Source: Pseudomonas sp. Bc-h
GTDB lineage: Bacteria; Pseudomonadota; Gammaproteobacteria; Pseudomonadales; Pseudomonadaceae
Length of the DNA stretch: 64,000 nt
NCBI RefSeq assembly: GCF_002080045.1
Contig: NZ_MUIN01000003.1
Span: 379,501-443,500, forward strand
Reading direction: 5' to 3'
Every line of letters starts with the position of its first letter. The stretch's first letter is position 1. Of the stretch, positions 18,967 to 29,559 are shown piece by piece. The notes beneath the pieces were generated by a model that saw only the letters and a program-made list of their open reading frames with translations, made no database searches and was not told the DNA's origin. A program made the position numbers and the translations under genes.

Positions 18967-20049
18967 ATGGGACAGCGTACGCCCCTCTTTGACCTGCACC
19001 TCGCCCTAGGCGCGAAGCTGGTCGATTTCGGTGGTTGGGATATGCCATTGCACTACGGCTCACAGGTCGAAGAACACCATCAGGTGCGTCGCGACTGTGG
19101 AATTTTTGACGTGTCGCACATGCATGTCCTCGACGTTTCAGGTAGCCAGGCCAAGGCCTGGCTCCAACATATGCTGGCCAACGACGTCGGCAGACTGCAA
19201 CACACGGGCCGCGCGCTTTATAGCGCGATGCTCGACACCCGCGGCGGTATCGTCGACGACATGATCGTCTACCTGACCGACGAGGGTTACCGACTGGTGG
19301 TGAACGCCGCCACCGGCGCCAAGGATCTGGCCTGGATGAATGCCCACCTTTCCGGCTACGACGTGCGCCTGAATCATCGTTCCGAGTTAGCCATGCTGGC
19401 CATTCAGGGGCCGCACGCCCGACAGAAAATCGCCGAACTGGTGACTCAGGCCCGCGCTGAACTTATCCACACCCTCCGGCCTTTCGAAGGCCAGCAGCAA
19501 GGCGACTGGTTCATTGCCCGCACTGGCTACACCGGCGAGGACGGTCTGGAAATCATTCTGCCTGCCGAGCAAGCCTGCAGTTTCTTCAACGATATGGTGG
19601 GGGCTGGCATCTCGCCGATCGGGCTGGGCGCGCGGGACACCCTGCGTCTTGAAGCCGGCATGAACCTGTATGGTCAGGAAATCGACGAGCAGGTTTCACC
19701 GCTGATCTCCAATATGGCATGGACAGTGGCCTGGGGCCCGGAAGGTCGCGATTTTATCGGCCGCAGCGCGCTGCAAGCCGAGCGGGCGAAAGGCGTTGCT
19801 TCCAAGCTCGTAGGACTTGTTCTCGAAGAACGAGGTGTTCTTCGCGCACATCAGGTCGTCCGAATAGCGGAAGTTGGCGAAGGAGAGATCACCAGTGGTA
19901 GTTTCTCTCCTACGCTAAGCAAGTCGATTGCCCTGGCGCGTGTGCCGATGGCCACCGCTGACCGTGCCGAGGTGGAGATCCGCGGCAAGTGGTACCCGGT
20001 CCGCGTGGTTCAGCCGACGTTCGTGCGTCATGGCAGGGCTCTGATCTAG
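18967..20049 (+). CDS. gcvT: Glycine cleavage system T protein (aminomethyltransferase)
   Basis: 360 residues. It takes the aminomethyl group from lipoylated H protein, releases ammonia and forms 5,10-methylene-THF. Conserved features are LHYGSQVEEHHQVRRDCGIFDVSHM, TGYTGEDGLEI and LGARDTLRLEAGMNLYGQEI (folate-binding region). Strong site GGAAGGAG upstream of ATG 18,967. I looked for a glycine riboswitch in the 154 bases upstream and saw none of its conserved core. Confidence 0.95.
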   Translation: MGQRTPLFDLHLALGAKLVDFGGWDMPLHYGSQVEEHHQVRRDCGIFDVSHMHVLDVSGSQAKAWLQHMLANDVGRLQHTGRALYSAMLDTRGGIVDDMIVYLTDEGYRLVVNAATGAKDLAWMNAHLSGYDVRLNHRSELAMLAIQGPHARQKIAELVTQARAELIHTLRPFEGQQQGDWFIARTGYTGEDGLEIILPAEQACSFFNDMVGAGISPIGLGARDTLRLEAGMNLYGQEIDEQVSPLISNMAWTVAWGPEGRDFIGRSALQAERAKGVASKLVGLVLEERGVLRAHQVVRIAEVGEGEITSGSFSPTLSKSIALARVPMATADRAEVEIRGKWYPVRVVQPTFVRHGRALI

Positions 20050-20114
20050 AATTTACTTAAAGCCAACCCTGGCGGGGTTACTCCGCTGACCTGATGATGT
20101 AGAGAGGATAAAAA

Positions 20115-20498
20115 ATGAGCAATATTCCCGCCGAACTGCGTTTTGCCGAGAGCCATGAGTGGGCCAAGCAAGAGGGTGACCTGATCGTGGTCGGTATTTC
20201 CGACCATGCGCAAGAAGCGCTGGGCGACGTGGTGTTCGTCGAGCTGCCGGAAATCGGCAAGGTTTTCGCCGCAGGCGATGCGGCTGGTGTGGTTGAGTCG
20301 GTGAAAGCCGCCTCCGACATCTATTCGCCGGTTGGCGGTAAAGTCGTTGCGGTCAACGAAGCGCTGGGTGATGCCCCAGAAGAGCTGAACAACACCCCTT
20401 ACGAGTCGTGGATCTTCAAAGTCAAACCAAGCAACGCTGACGGCGACCTGGCCAAGCTGCTGGACGCTGCCGGTTACAAGACTGCCATCGGCGAGTAA
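20115..20498 (+). CDS. gcvH: Glycine cleavage system H protein
   Basis: 127 residues. Lipoyl carrier shuttling the aminomethyl group between P, T and the L protein. Lipoylation site is Lys64 in [15 protein letters not shown]. Acidic, typical length. It lies 65 bases after gcvT with AGAGAGGA before the ATG. A REP pair separates it from gcvP. Confidence 0.96.
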   Translation: MSNIPAELRFAESHEWAKQEGDLIVVGISDHAQEALGDVVFVELPEIGKVFAAGDAAGVVESVKAASDIYSPVGGKVVAVNEALGDAPEELNNTPYESWIFKVKPSNADGDLAKLLDAAGYKTAIGE

Positions 20499-20510
20499 GT
20501 TCAGGACCCC

Positions 20511-20580
20511 GTGTAGCAGCACGGCTTGCCGGCGGTGACGATGTCAAAGCCGCGACCGCTGGCGAGCCGTGCTGCTACAG
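20511..20580. repeat. REP pair, family A, between gcvH and gcvP
   Basis: Arms GTGTAGCAGCACGGCTTGCC and GGCGAGCCGTGCTGCTACAG are well-matched inverted copies. They begin 12 bases after the gcvH stop, in a same-direction junction. Confidence 0.92.
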
Positions 20581-20754
20581 GGAGACCATTCATTACGATG
20601 TTGTTCGACACCGCGCGCCAGCCCACCTTCCACACGGATCTTCGCGCCTCAGCACCCGATCCGACACACTTTCTCCACACAACCGCCAATCCCTTTCTAG
20701 ACTCTAAAGCTCAGCCCATCGCGGCTTAGTCGTCCAGTAAAGAGAGAGGCCGTC

Positions 20755-23628
<2,874 letters not shown>

Positions 23629-23649
23629 GTATTTTGGATCACGCAGAAC

Positions 23650-23678
23650 CGGGCGCCACTCATTAGAAGTGCCGCCCG
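23650..23678. terminator. Bidirectional hairpin between gcvP and the OMP gene
   Basis: GGGCGcCACT pairs with AGTGcCGCCC (one C-C mismatch) around a 7-base loop, between convergent genes. Only a short U stretch follows on the + strand. Confidence 0.6.
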
Positions 23679-23685
23679 TTAATCG

Positions 23686-24357
23686 TCAGAAGGAAACCCG
23701 CGCTTCCAGGAACACGTTCTGTTCCTTCAACTTGCCTTTGAGCTGTTCATCCCGCGCGTTGATACGGTTGGCGAAGGTGTTGTAGCCCGTGGTGATATCG
23801 CCCATATCCACGTAGCGATAGCCCGCGCCCACAGTGATGCGCTCGTTGAGCTTCACGTCCGCGCCCACACCAACGCTGTAGGCGAAGTTGTTCTGGCTGT
23901 TGTTGGCGAAACGGCGGCCGGGTTCGCTCTGGTAGCCCTCGGAACTGATGTGCGCCACGCCAATGCCTGCCATGGCGTACAACGACAGGGTGTCGTTCAG
24001 GGCGAAGTCCTTGTAGCCATTGAGCATCAACCGTTTGGACGACACCTGCATGTTGTTGACGTTGGCATCGAACGGCGACCAGTAGGATTTGAATTCGGAA
24101 TCGGTCTTGATGTTGTACTCGGTCTCCAGACGCCAGCCGCCGTCGAATGCGTAACCCAGCGCGACCGCGCCTGTGGTTTCCTTGCTGACGTCCGGGCTGA
24201 CTATTCGGTGATCGACGCGGGGGCTGGTCAGCAGTGCGCTGGAGAGGTCCTGCCGCGCCTCTTGCAGCTTGACCGAGCCGTAGAAGCCTTCGGCGTACGC
24301 CGTGGAGAGGAAGAACGCTGGAATCGCGGCCAGCGAGGTAAAAGTTCGTTTGCACAT
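23686..24357 (-). CDS. Outer-membrane beta-barrel protein (small OmpA/Opa-like)
   Basis: 223 residues. Signal peptide ends AYA-EGF. The mature part alternates aromatic and polar residues as in an eight-stranded barrel: GFYGSVKLQEA, AVALGYAFDGGWRLETEYNIK, LYAMAGIGVAHIS, FAYSVGVGADVKLNERITVGAGYRYVDMG. It ends in Phe, the BAM recognition residue. Specific role not known. GGGAAG precedes the ATG. Confidence 0.82.
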   Translation of the reverse strand: MCKRTFTSLAAIPAFFLSTAYAEGFYGSVKLQEARQDLSSALLTSPRVDHRIVSPDVSKETTGAVALGYAFDGGWRLETEYNIKTDSEFKSYWSPFDANVNNMQVSSKRLMLNGYKDFALNDTLSLYAMAGIGVAHISSEGYQSEPGRRFANNSQNNFAYSVGVGADVKLNERITVGAGYRYVDMGDITTGYNTFANRINARDEQLKGKLKEQNVFLEARVSF

Positions 24358-24486
24358 CTTTTCAACTTCCCTATTTGAAGAGCGTTAAATATGGGGAAGT
24401 TGCGACCGAGCTGAATATCAGAAACGGCCTGTGTTGGCCGTGAAGACGGCTCTAGAGTTCGTGGGACAACGCCTTCAGACGCACAG

Positions 24487-24516
24487 AAAAATGCCGCTCA
24501 TGGGAGCGGCATTTTT
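24487..24516. terminator. Strong bidirectional intrinsic terminator
   Basis: ATGCCGCTC and GAGCGGCAT form a perfect 9-bp stem, with an A-run before and a T-run after, so it works on both strands. It ends the DUF2388 gene on the minus strand and isolates the OMP gene. Confidence 0.88.
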
Positions 24517-24530
24517 CCAGAACGTGAAGC

Positions 24531-24848
24531 TTATTGTTCGGCAACGAGATTCTTCGCCAGAATCGCGTTGGCCAGATCCATGTCCGAGGCGTTCAGGCCC
24601 GGGTTGTCCTTGCGTACCTGATCCATAGCCGCTTCCAGATACGGGCCGCGAATCTCACCATTGCTGGCGACGAAGCTGCCGGCGTCATCCTGCGCCGCGA
24701 CGATCAGCTTGTGGTGCCGGAAGGTCAGGTAGGTGGAGCCGGTTGTTGCGCCAGACGAAATGACGTCGCGCAAAAAGCCATCGGCCATTGCTGAACCGAT
24801 CGGCAGGGAGAGCAGAGCTAGCGTGGCTACAGCAAGTTTTAGACGCAT
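24531..24848 (-). CDS. DUF2388 secreted protein
   Basis: 105 residues with a signal peptide ending AMA-DGF. The mature part matches the Pseudomonas DUF2388 pattern: FLRDVISSGATTGSTYLTFRHHKLIVAAQDDAGSFVASNG, then RGPYLEAAMDQVRKDNP. These small periplasmic proteins often occur in several copies per genome. Function unknown. Single gene with its own terminator. Confidence 0.85.
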   Translation of the reverse strand: MRLKLAVATLALLSLPIGSAMADGFLRDVISSGATTGSTYLTFRHHKLIVAAQDDAGSFVASNGEIRGPYLEAAMDQVRKDNPGLNASDMDLANAILAKNLVAEQ

Positions 24849-24927
24849 GACGGGGTTACTCCGACTTTGGTTGTTCTGAAATGATTTGATACGTCGAGGG
24901 CCGATGTAGTTCCCTTTCAGCCCTGCG

Positions 24928-25374
24928 TCATACCCGCTCGACCTTCAGAATCGCCCCGTCCTGCGCGACCACACGGACCTGATTTCCTGCGGCCGTATCA
25001 GGCCCGACCACCATCCAGACACCATCGCCGACCTTGATCTTGCCGCGCCCGTCGACGATGGCGTCATGCACCGCGAAGGTCCTGCCGATCAGTTCCGAAC
25101 CTCGCATGTTCAGCCCCGGCTGATCGGACTTGCGCAACACGCTGCGCTGGCGTCGCCACCAGTACAGCGCCGTCAGAACCGACAGCACGGCGAACAGCAG
25201 AAACTGCACTTCCCAGCTCATCGACGGAATGATGTACGTGAGAATGCCGACACCCGCAGCGGCCACCCCGATCCACAGTAGATAGCCTCCCGCGCCGAAC
25301 ACTTCAAGGATCAACAACACGGTGCCGAGGCCCAGCCAGTCCCAGAACGACAGGTCTTGCAGGTAGTCCCACAT
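24928..25374 (-). CDS. NfeD-like membrane protein
   Basis: 148 residues. Two to three N-terminal membrane helices (LGLGTVLLILEVFGAGGYLLWIGVAAAGVGILTYII region) are followed by a soluble OB-fold: MRGSELIGRTFAVHDAIVDGRGKIKVGDGVWMVVGPD. NfeD proteins pair with SPFH proteins in the inner membrane. Here the gene starts two bases after the qmcA stop, so they form an operon. Confidence 0.9.
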   Translation of the reverse strand: MWDYLQDLSFWDWLGLGTVLLILEVFGAGGYLLWIGVAAAGVGILTYIIPSMSWEVQFLLFAVLSVLTALYWWRRQRSVLRKSDQPGLNMRGSELIGRTFAVHDAIVDGRGKIKVGDGVWMVVGPDTAAGNQVRVVAQDGAILKVERV

Positions 25375-25376
25375 GG

Positions 25377-26330
25377 TCAGACTCGCTTGCCGGTATCGGG
25401 CCTGGTCTTGTCGAGCGGCCCTTTGTCGAAGGTGGCTTTGACGATCTCGCCAATACCACCGATGGCCCCGATCATCTGGCTGGCCTCCAGCGGCATCAGG
25501 ATGACTTTGCTGTTGTTGGCCGACGACAGTTTGCCCAGCGCATCGATGTACTTTTGCGCGACGAAATAGTTGATGGCTTGCACGTCGCCGGCAGCGATCG
25601 CTTCGGACACCACTTGCGTCGCGCGGGCTTCCGCTTCGGCCTGACGTTCACGGGCTTCGGCCTCCAGGAACGCCGCCTGACGCTCACCTTCCGCTTCCAG
25701 AATCTGCGCCTGTTTTTTACCTTCTGCGGTCAGGATCGCCGAAGCGCGCGAGCCCTCGGCTTCCAGGATCTGTGCACGTTTGATCCGCTCGGCTTTCATC
25801 TGTCCGGACATGGCAGCCATCAGGTCGGCAGGGGGGCTGATGTCCTTGATTTCGATGCGGGTGATCTTGATGCCCCATGGCGCGGTGGCTTCATCGATGA
25901 TGCGCAGCAAGCGTTCGTTGATACCGTCGCGCTGGCTGAGCATGGCGTCCAGTTCCATGGAGCCGAGCACGGTGCGGATGTTGGTCTGCAACAGGTTGCG
26001 CACTGCGTGCTGCAGATTGTTGACCTCGTACGCCGCCTGGGCGCAATTGACCACCTGATAGAAACACACGGCGTCGATCTGCACGGTGGCGTTGTCCGAG
26101 GTGATGACTTCCTGTGGCGGAATGTCGAGCACGGTTTCCATCATGTTGATCTTGTGCCCGATACGATCAACGATCGGCACGATGATGTTCAGCCCGGGTT
26201 TGAGGGTGTTGGTATAGCGGCCAAAGCGCTCGACGGTCCACTGATACCCCTGCGGCACGACCTTGAAACCCATGAACACGATGGCGATGGCCAGCGCGAC
26301 GAACAGTAAAACCACACTACCGATTTGCAT
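25377..26330 (-). CDS. qmcA: SPFH/Band-7 membrane protein (QmcA-type, stomatin-like)
   Basis: 317 residues. N-terminal single membrane helix ([16 protein letters not shown]), the SPFH domain with [26 protein letters not shown] and [25 protein letters not shown], then a helical Ala/Glu-rich region ([20 protein letters not shown] and repeats) that oligomerises. SPFH/NfeD pairs scaffold membrane microdomains and associate with proteases such as FtsH. Confidence 0.92.
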   Translation of the reverse strand: MQIGSVVLLFVALAIAIVFMGFKVVPQGYQWTVERFGRYTNTLKPGLNIIVPIVDRIGHKINMMETVLDIPPQEVITSDNATVQIDAVCFYQVVNCAQAAYEVNNLQHAVRNLLQTNIRTVLGSMELDAMLSQRDGINERLLRIIDEATAPWGIKITRIEIKDISPPADLMAAMSGQMKAERIKRAQILEAEGSRASAILTAEGKKQAQILEAEGERQAAFLEAEARERQAEAEARATQVVSEAIAAGDVQAINYFVAQKYIDALGKLSSANNSKVILMPLEASQMIGAIGGIGEIVKATFDKGPLDKTRPDTGKRV

Positions 26331-26465
26331 AACCTGTCCCTGTTGGTTGGTGCTGATGAATGAACGATCCGGCAGAGCGTACGTTTATCAGAATCCGCAC
26401 TGCCAATATTTCTTGTATCAAAAGAGGTCATCCGCTCCGAAGACTCATTGTGCCTTGCCTGGAAT

Positions 26466-26533
26466 CTGTAGCAGTCCTGCGTCAGCGGTGGCGTCCTTGA
26501 AACCGCCACTGCCGGCAAGCCCGACTGCTACAG
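26466..26533. repeat. REP pair, family A
   Basis: Arms CTGTAGCAGTCCTGCGTCAGC (diverged) and CTGCCGGCAAGCCCGACTGC. Located between the LysR gene end and the qmcA start, both on the minus strand; its last bases reach the LysR stop codon region. Confidence 0.85.
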
Positions 26534-27421
26534 AGGACCATTGTTAAAGAATAGCTCGCGCATCAGGTTGAAGGCCGTGGTCTTCACCGCGGTGTCCAGC
26601 GACGTCCAGGCAAGGCCGGTTGTGGTCCGGTAATCCGCCAGGTCCAGAGGCCGTGCGATCACCCCCGGCGGCAGGGCGCGCGCGGCATTGAGCGGCAGCA
26701 ATCCAATGCCCAGCCCTGCAGCGACCAGCGCCAGCATCGTAGTGAACTCGCCCAGTTCGTCGGCCACGGCCAGCTTGCCACCTTGTGCAGCAATCGCCTG
26801 GAGCAGACTGTCGTAAAACCCTGCTGCATAACGCCGAGCCAATATCAGTACCGGTAAATGCGCGAGCGCCTTGGCGTCGATGATCGGGCTTTTGGCCATA
26901 GGATGACCGGCAGGCAGCGCGACGATGATCGACTCGTGCAGAACCGCCTGTGTTTGTACTCCGGCATAGGGTGCGGGCAGGCGCATCAGGCCGAAGTCCA
27001 GCTGGCCGCTTTTTAGCGCCTGAATCTGGTCGGGGCCTGGCATGTCTTTCAGCTCCAGCTGGATGCCGGGATAGCGCTGATGGGCCTGTCGGATCAGCGT
27101 CGGCAGCAACTCAGGCAGCACCGAGGAAACGAAGCCGAGGCGGATTCGGCCGGTTTCGCCGCGGCCCAATCCCCGCGCGACATCGGCCGAATGTTGCGCC
27201 TGATGCAGTGTGGCTCGCGCCTCCTCCAGAAACAGTCGGCCGACGTCCGTGAGCGTCACCGAGTGGCGATTACGATCGAGCAGTCGAACACCGAGCCAGC
27301 CTTCCAGTGCCTTTATCTGCATGCTCAATGCAGGCTGTACGATGGCGAGTCTCTGGGCCGCACGGCCGAAGTGCAGCTCCTCGGCCAAGGTGACGAAGGC
27401 CCGCAAATGCTTGAGCTCCAT
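26528..27421 (-). CDS. LysR-type transcriptional regulator
   Basis: 297 residues. N-terminal winged HTH MELKHLRAFVTLAEELHFGRAAQRLAIVQPALSMQIKALE, then a periplasmic-binding-protein-like effector domain (GRIRLGFVSSVLPELLP, LDFGLMRLPAP). The ATG at 27,421 has CGGAGC six bases upstream, so it is preferred to the ATG at 27,442. Divergent from the dehydrogenase pair with a 162-base shared control region, so it likely regulates them. The REP reaches its stop. Confidence 0.9.
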   Translation of the reverse strand: MELKHLRAFVTLAEELHFGRAAQRLAIVQPALSMQIKALEGWLGVRLLDRNRHSVTLTDVGRLFLEEARATLHQAQHSADVARGLGRGETGRIRLGFVSSVLPELLPTLIRQAHQRYPGIQLELKDMPGPDQIQALKSGQLDFGLMRLPAPYAGVQTQAVLHESIIVALPAGHPMAKSPIIDAKALAHLPVLILARRYAAGFYDSLLQAIAAQGGKLAVADELGEFTTMLALVAAGLGIGLLPLNAARALPPGVIARPLDLADYRTTTGLAWTSLDTAVKTTAFNLMRELFFNNGPL

Positions 27422-27583
27422 GGGCGCTCCGTTGCTTATCAAAAATCGTGATCAGCGCATCAGCAATGACCATTGGACGATAGCTGTGCCCTGCGTTGAA
27501 GTGCTGCTTGATCAGGATGATGAACTTTACAACGAATCATCACAACGCATGATCCAACGTCGGCCGTACAAGAGGAGAGCGAC

Positions 27584-28354
27584 ATGGCTGTTCTGGAGAG
27601 CTTCCGTCTGGACGGAAGAACCGCACTTATCACCGGGTCCAGCGCCGGGATTGGCCTGGCCATCGCGCGGGGGCTGGCGGAGGCGGGCGCAAGGGTTGTC
27701 CTCAATGGACGCACCCATGACACGCTGCAATCAGCGGCTGCGGTACTGGCTGGCGAGGGACATGACGTCCACACACAATGCTTCGACGTCACCGACAGTG
27801 TGGCTGTCAGCGCTGCGGTGCACGACATCGAACAGCGCGTCGGGCCGCTGGAAATTCTGGTCAATAACGCCGGTATTCAGCGCCGTGGCCCCTTGGCCGA
27901 TTTCAGCGAAGCGCACTGGCACGAGTTGATGCGGACCAATCTGGACAGCGCATTCTTCGTCGGCCAGGCCGTGGCGCGCTGCATGATCCCTCGCGGGCGC
28001 GGGCGCATCATCAATATCTGCTCGGTGCAGAGTGAGCTGGGTCGCCCGGGCATCGCGCCTTACACTGCGAGCAAAGGCGCGCTGAAGATGCTGACCAAGG
28101 GCATGGCGATCGATTGGGGCCCGCACGGCCTCAACGTCAACGGCATCGGACCGGGTTACTTCAAGACCGAGCTCAATGCCCCGCTGGCGGCCAATCCTGA
28201 ATTCAGCGACTGGCTGGTGCAGCGCACGCCGAGTCGCCGTTGGGGCGAGGTCTCTGAACTGAAGGGCGCGGCGGTTTTCCTGGCGTCTGATGCCGCCAGT
28301 TTCGTCAACGGTCATATTCTTTATGTCGACGGCGCCATCACTGCGTCGCTGTAA
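27584..28354 (+). CDS. Gluconate 5-dehydrogenase-like SDR (IdnO-type)
   Basis: 256 residues, classical short-chain dehydrogenase: TGSSAGIG cofactor motif, NNAG (as ILVNNAGIQ), catalytic Ser in NICSVQSELG, YTASKGA for Tyr/Lys, and GPGYFKTELN. The sequence is of the gluconate 5-dehydrogenase group that reduces 5-ketogluconate to gluconate. The following gene, an idonate dehydrogenase homologue, supports that. Strong AAGAGGAGAG ribosome site. Confidence 0.85.
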   Translation: MAVLESFRLDGRTALITGSSAGIGLAIARGLAEAGARVVLNGRTHDTLQSAAAVLAGEGHDVHTQCFDVTDSVAVSAAVHDIEQRVGPLEILVNNAGIQRRGPLADFSEAHWHELMRTNLDSAFFVGQAVARCMIPRGRGRIINICSVQSELGRPGIAPYTASKGALKMLTKGMAIDWGPHGLNVNGIGPGYFKTELNAPLAANPEFSDWLVQRTPSRRWGEVSELKGAAVFLASDAASFVNGHILYVDGAITASL

Positions 28355-28369
28355 GCCGGAGAAGTATTC

Positions 28370-29419
28370 ATGCAAGCCATTGTCTGTCACGCCCCGAAAG
28401 ACTTGCGCGTAGAAGCCGAGGAGCCAGCTTCGCCACTTGCCTGCGGCGAGTTGCGGGTGCGCGTAGCCCGGGGCGGTATCTGCGGCTCCGATCTGCATTA
28501 CTACCAGCACGGCGGCTTCGGTGCAGTGCGCCTGAAGGAGCCGATGGTGCTGGGTCATGAAATCTCGGCCGTGATCGAGGAAGTGGGCGACGCTCAGAGC
28601 AGTTTCAGCGTAGGGCAGCGCATTTCCGTATCGCCCTCGCGCCCTTGTGGTGGGTGCAAATATTGTCGTGAAGGCCTGCCCAATCATTGCCTGAACATGC
28701 GCTTCTACGGCAGCGCGATGCCATTCCCGCACATCCAGGGCGCGTTTCGCGAAACCCTGGTCATCGAGTCCAGCCAGGCGCATTTGCTGGCGCCGACCAC
28801 AACCCTGGCCGAGGGCGCGTTGGCGGAGCCGTTGTCGGTGGGTTTGCACGCAATCCAGCGAGCGGGCGGGGTGTTTGGCAAGCGCGTGCTGGTCACCGGT
28901 TGCGGCCCGATTGGCAATCTGTTGATCGGTAGTCTGAAAGCTGCAGGCGCATTGCAGATCGTCGCCGCTGACTTAAGCGACAGCGCACTGGCATGCGCTC
29001 GTCGTATGGGCGCCAGCGAAACCCACAACCTCAAGAATGAGCCCGAAGCCTTGGCGCGCTATACCGCCGACAAAGGCCATTTCGATGTGATGTTCGAAGC
29101 GTCCGGTAGCGCTCAGGCGCTACGCGATGGTCTGACCTGCGTTCGTCCGCGCGGCATTGTGGTAACGGTCGGTTTGGGTGGTGATGTGTCGATTCCGTTG
29201 AATCTGGTAGTGGGCAAGGAGATCGACCTGCGCGGTACTTTTCGCTTTCATCCGGAGTTCGCGCAGGCGGTGGATCTGCTTAATCGCAAGGTGATCGATG
29301 TCACGCCTGTCATCTCCCACACCATCCCGTTCAACGAAGCGGTGCAGGCATTCGAGTTGGCTGGGGATAAACAGCAGGCGATGAAGGTAGTGCTGGATTT
29401 CGGTGTAACGGATTTGTAA
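28370..29419 (+). CDS. L-idonate 5-dehydrogenase-like zinc MDR enzyme
   Basis: 349 residues. Catalytic zinc region CGSDLHYYQHGGFG and GHE; structural zinc cysteines in CGGCKYCREGLPNHC; NAD site VTGCGPIGNLLIGSLKAAG. The HYYQHGGFGAVR segment is characteristic of L-idonate 5-dehydrogenase, which oxidises idonate to 5-ketogluconate. With the SDR 15 bases upstream this gives idonate to gluconate. No transporter or gluconokinase is adjacent. Confidence 0.86.
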   Translation: MQAIVCHAPKDLRVEAEEPASPLACGELRVRVARGGICGSDLHYYQHGGFGAVRLKEPMVLGHEISAVIEEVGDAQSSFSVGQRISVSPSRPCGGCKYCREGLPNHCLNMRFYGSAMPFPHIQGAFRETLVIESSQAHLLAPTTTLAEGALAEPLSVGLHAIQRAGGVFGKRVLVTGCGPIGNLLIGSLKAAGALQIVAADLSDSALACARRMGASETHNLKNEPEALARYTADKGHFDVMFEASGSAQALRDGLTCVRPRGIVVTVGLGGDVSIPLNLVVGKEIDLRGTFRFHPEFAQAVDLLNRKVIDVTPVISHTIPFNEAVQAFELAGDKQQAMKVVLDFGVTDL

Positions 29420-29434
29420 GTCGACTATCGAACC

Positions 29435-29507
29435 CCTGTAACAGCCCGGCTTGCCGGTGGCAGCAATTTGAAGTGCGCCACCGCCGGCAAAGCCGTGCTG
29501 CTACAGA
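29435..29507. repeat. REP pair, family A
   Basis: Arms CCTGTAACAGCCCGGCTTGCC and GCCACCGCCGGCAAAGCC with GTGCTGCTACAG. It sits between the convergent idonate dehydrogenase and GspE-like genes. A partial family-B-like arm (AAGCCTGCTCCCGCC, ~29,539-29,553) follows. Confidence 0.9.
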
Positions 29508-29559
29508 CGGGTACTCGTGAACCTTTGGGCGCTGACAAGCCTGCTCCCGCCAGGTAAAT

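Noticed and set aside
27549..27574. ATCAT...ATGAT dyad near the idonate genes as LysR box
   Set aside because: The match to T-N11-A is loose and other weak dyads occur in the same gap, so it is not a supported operator.
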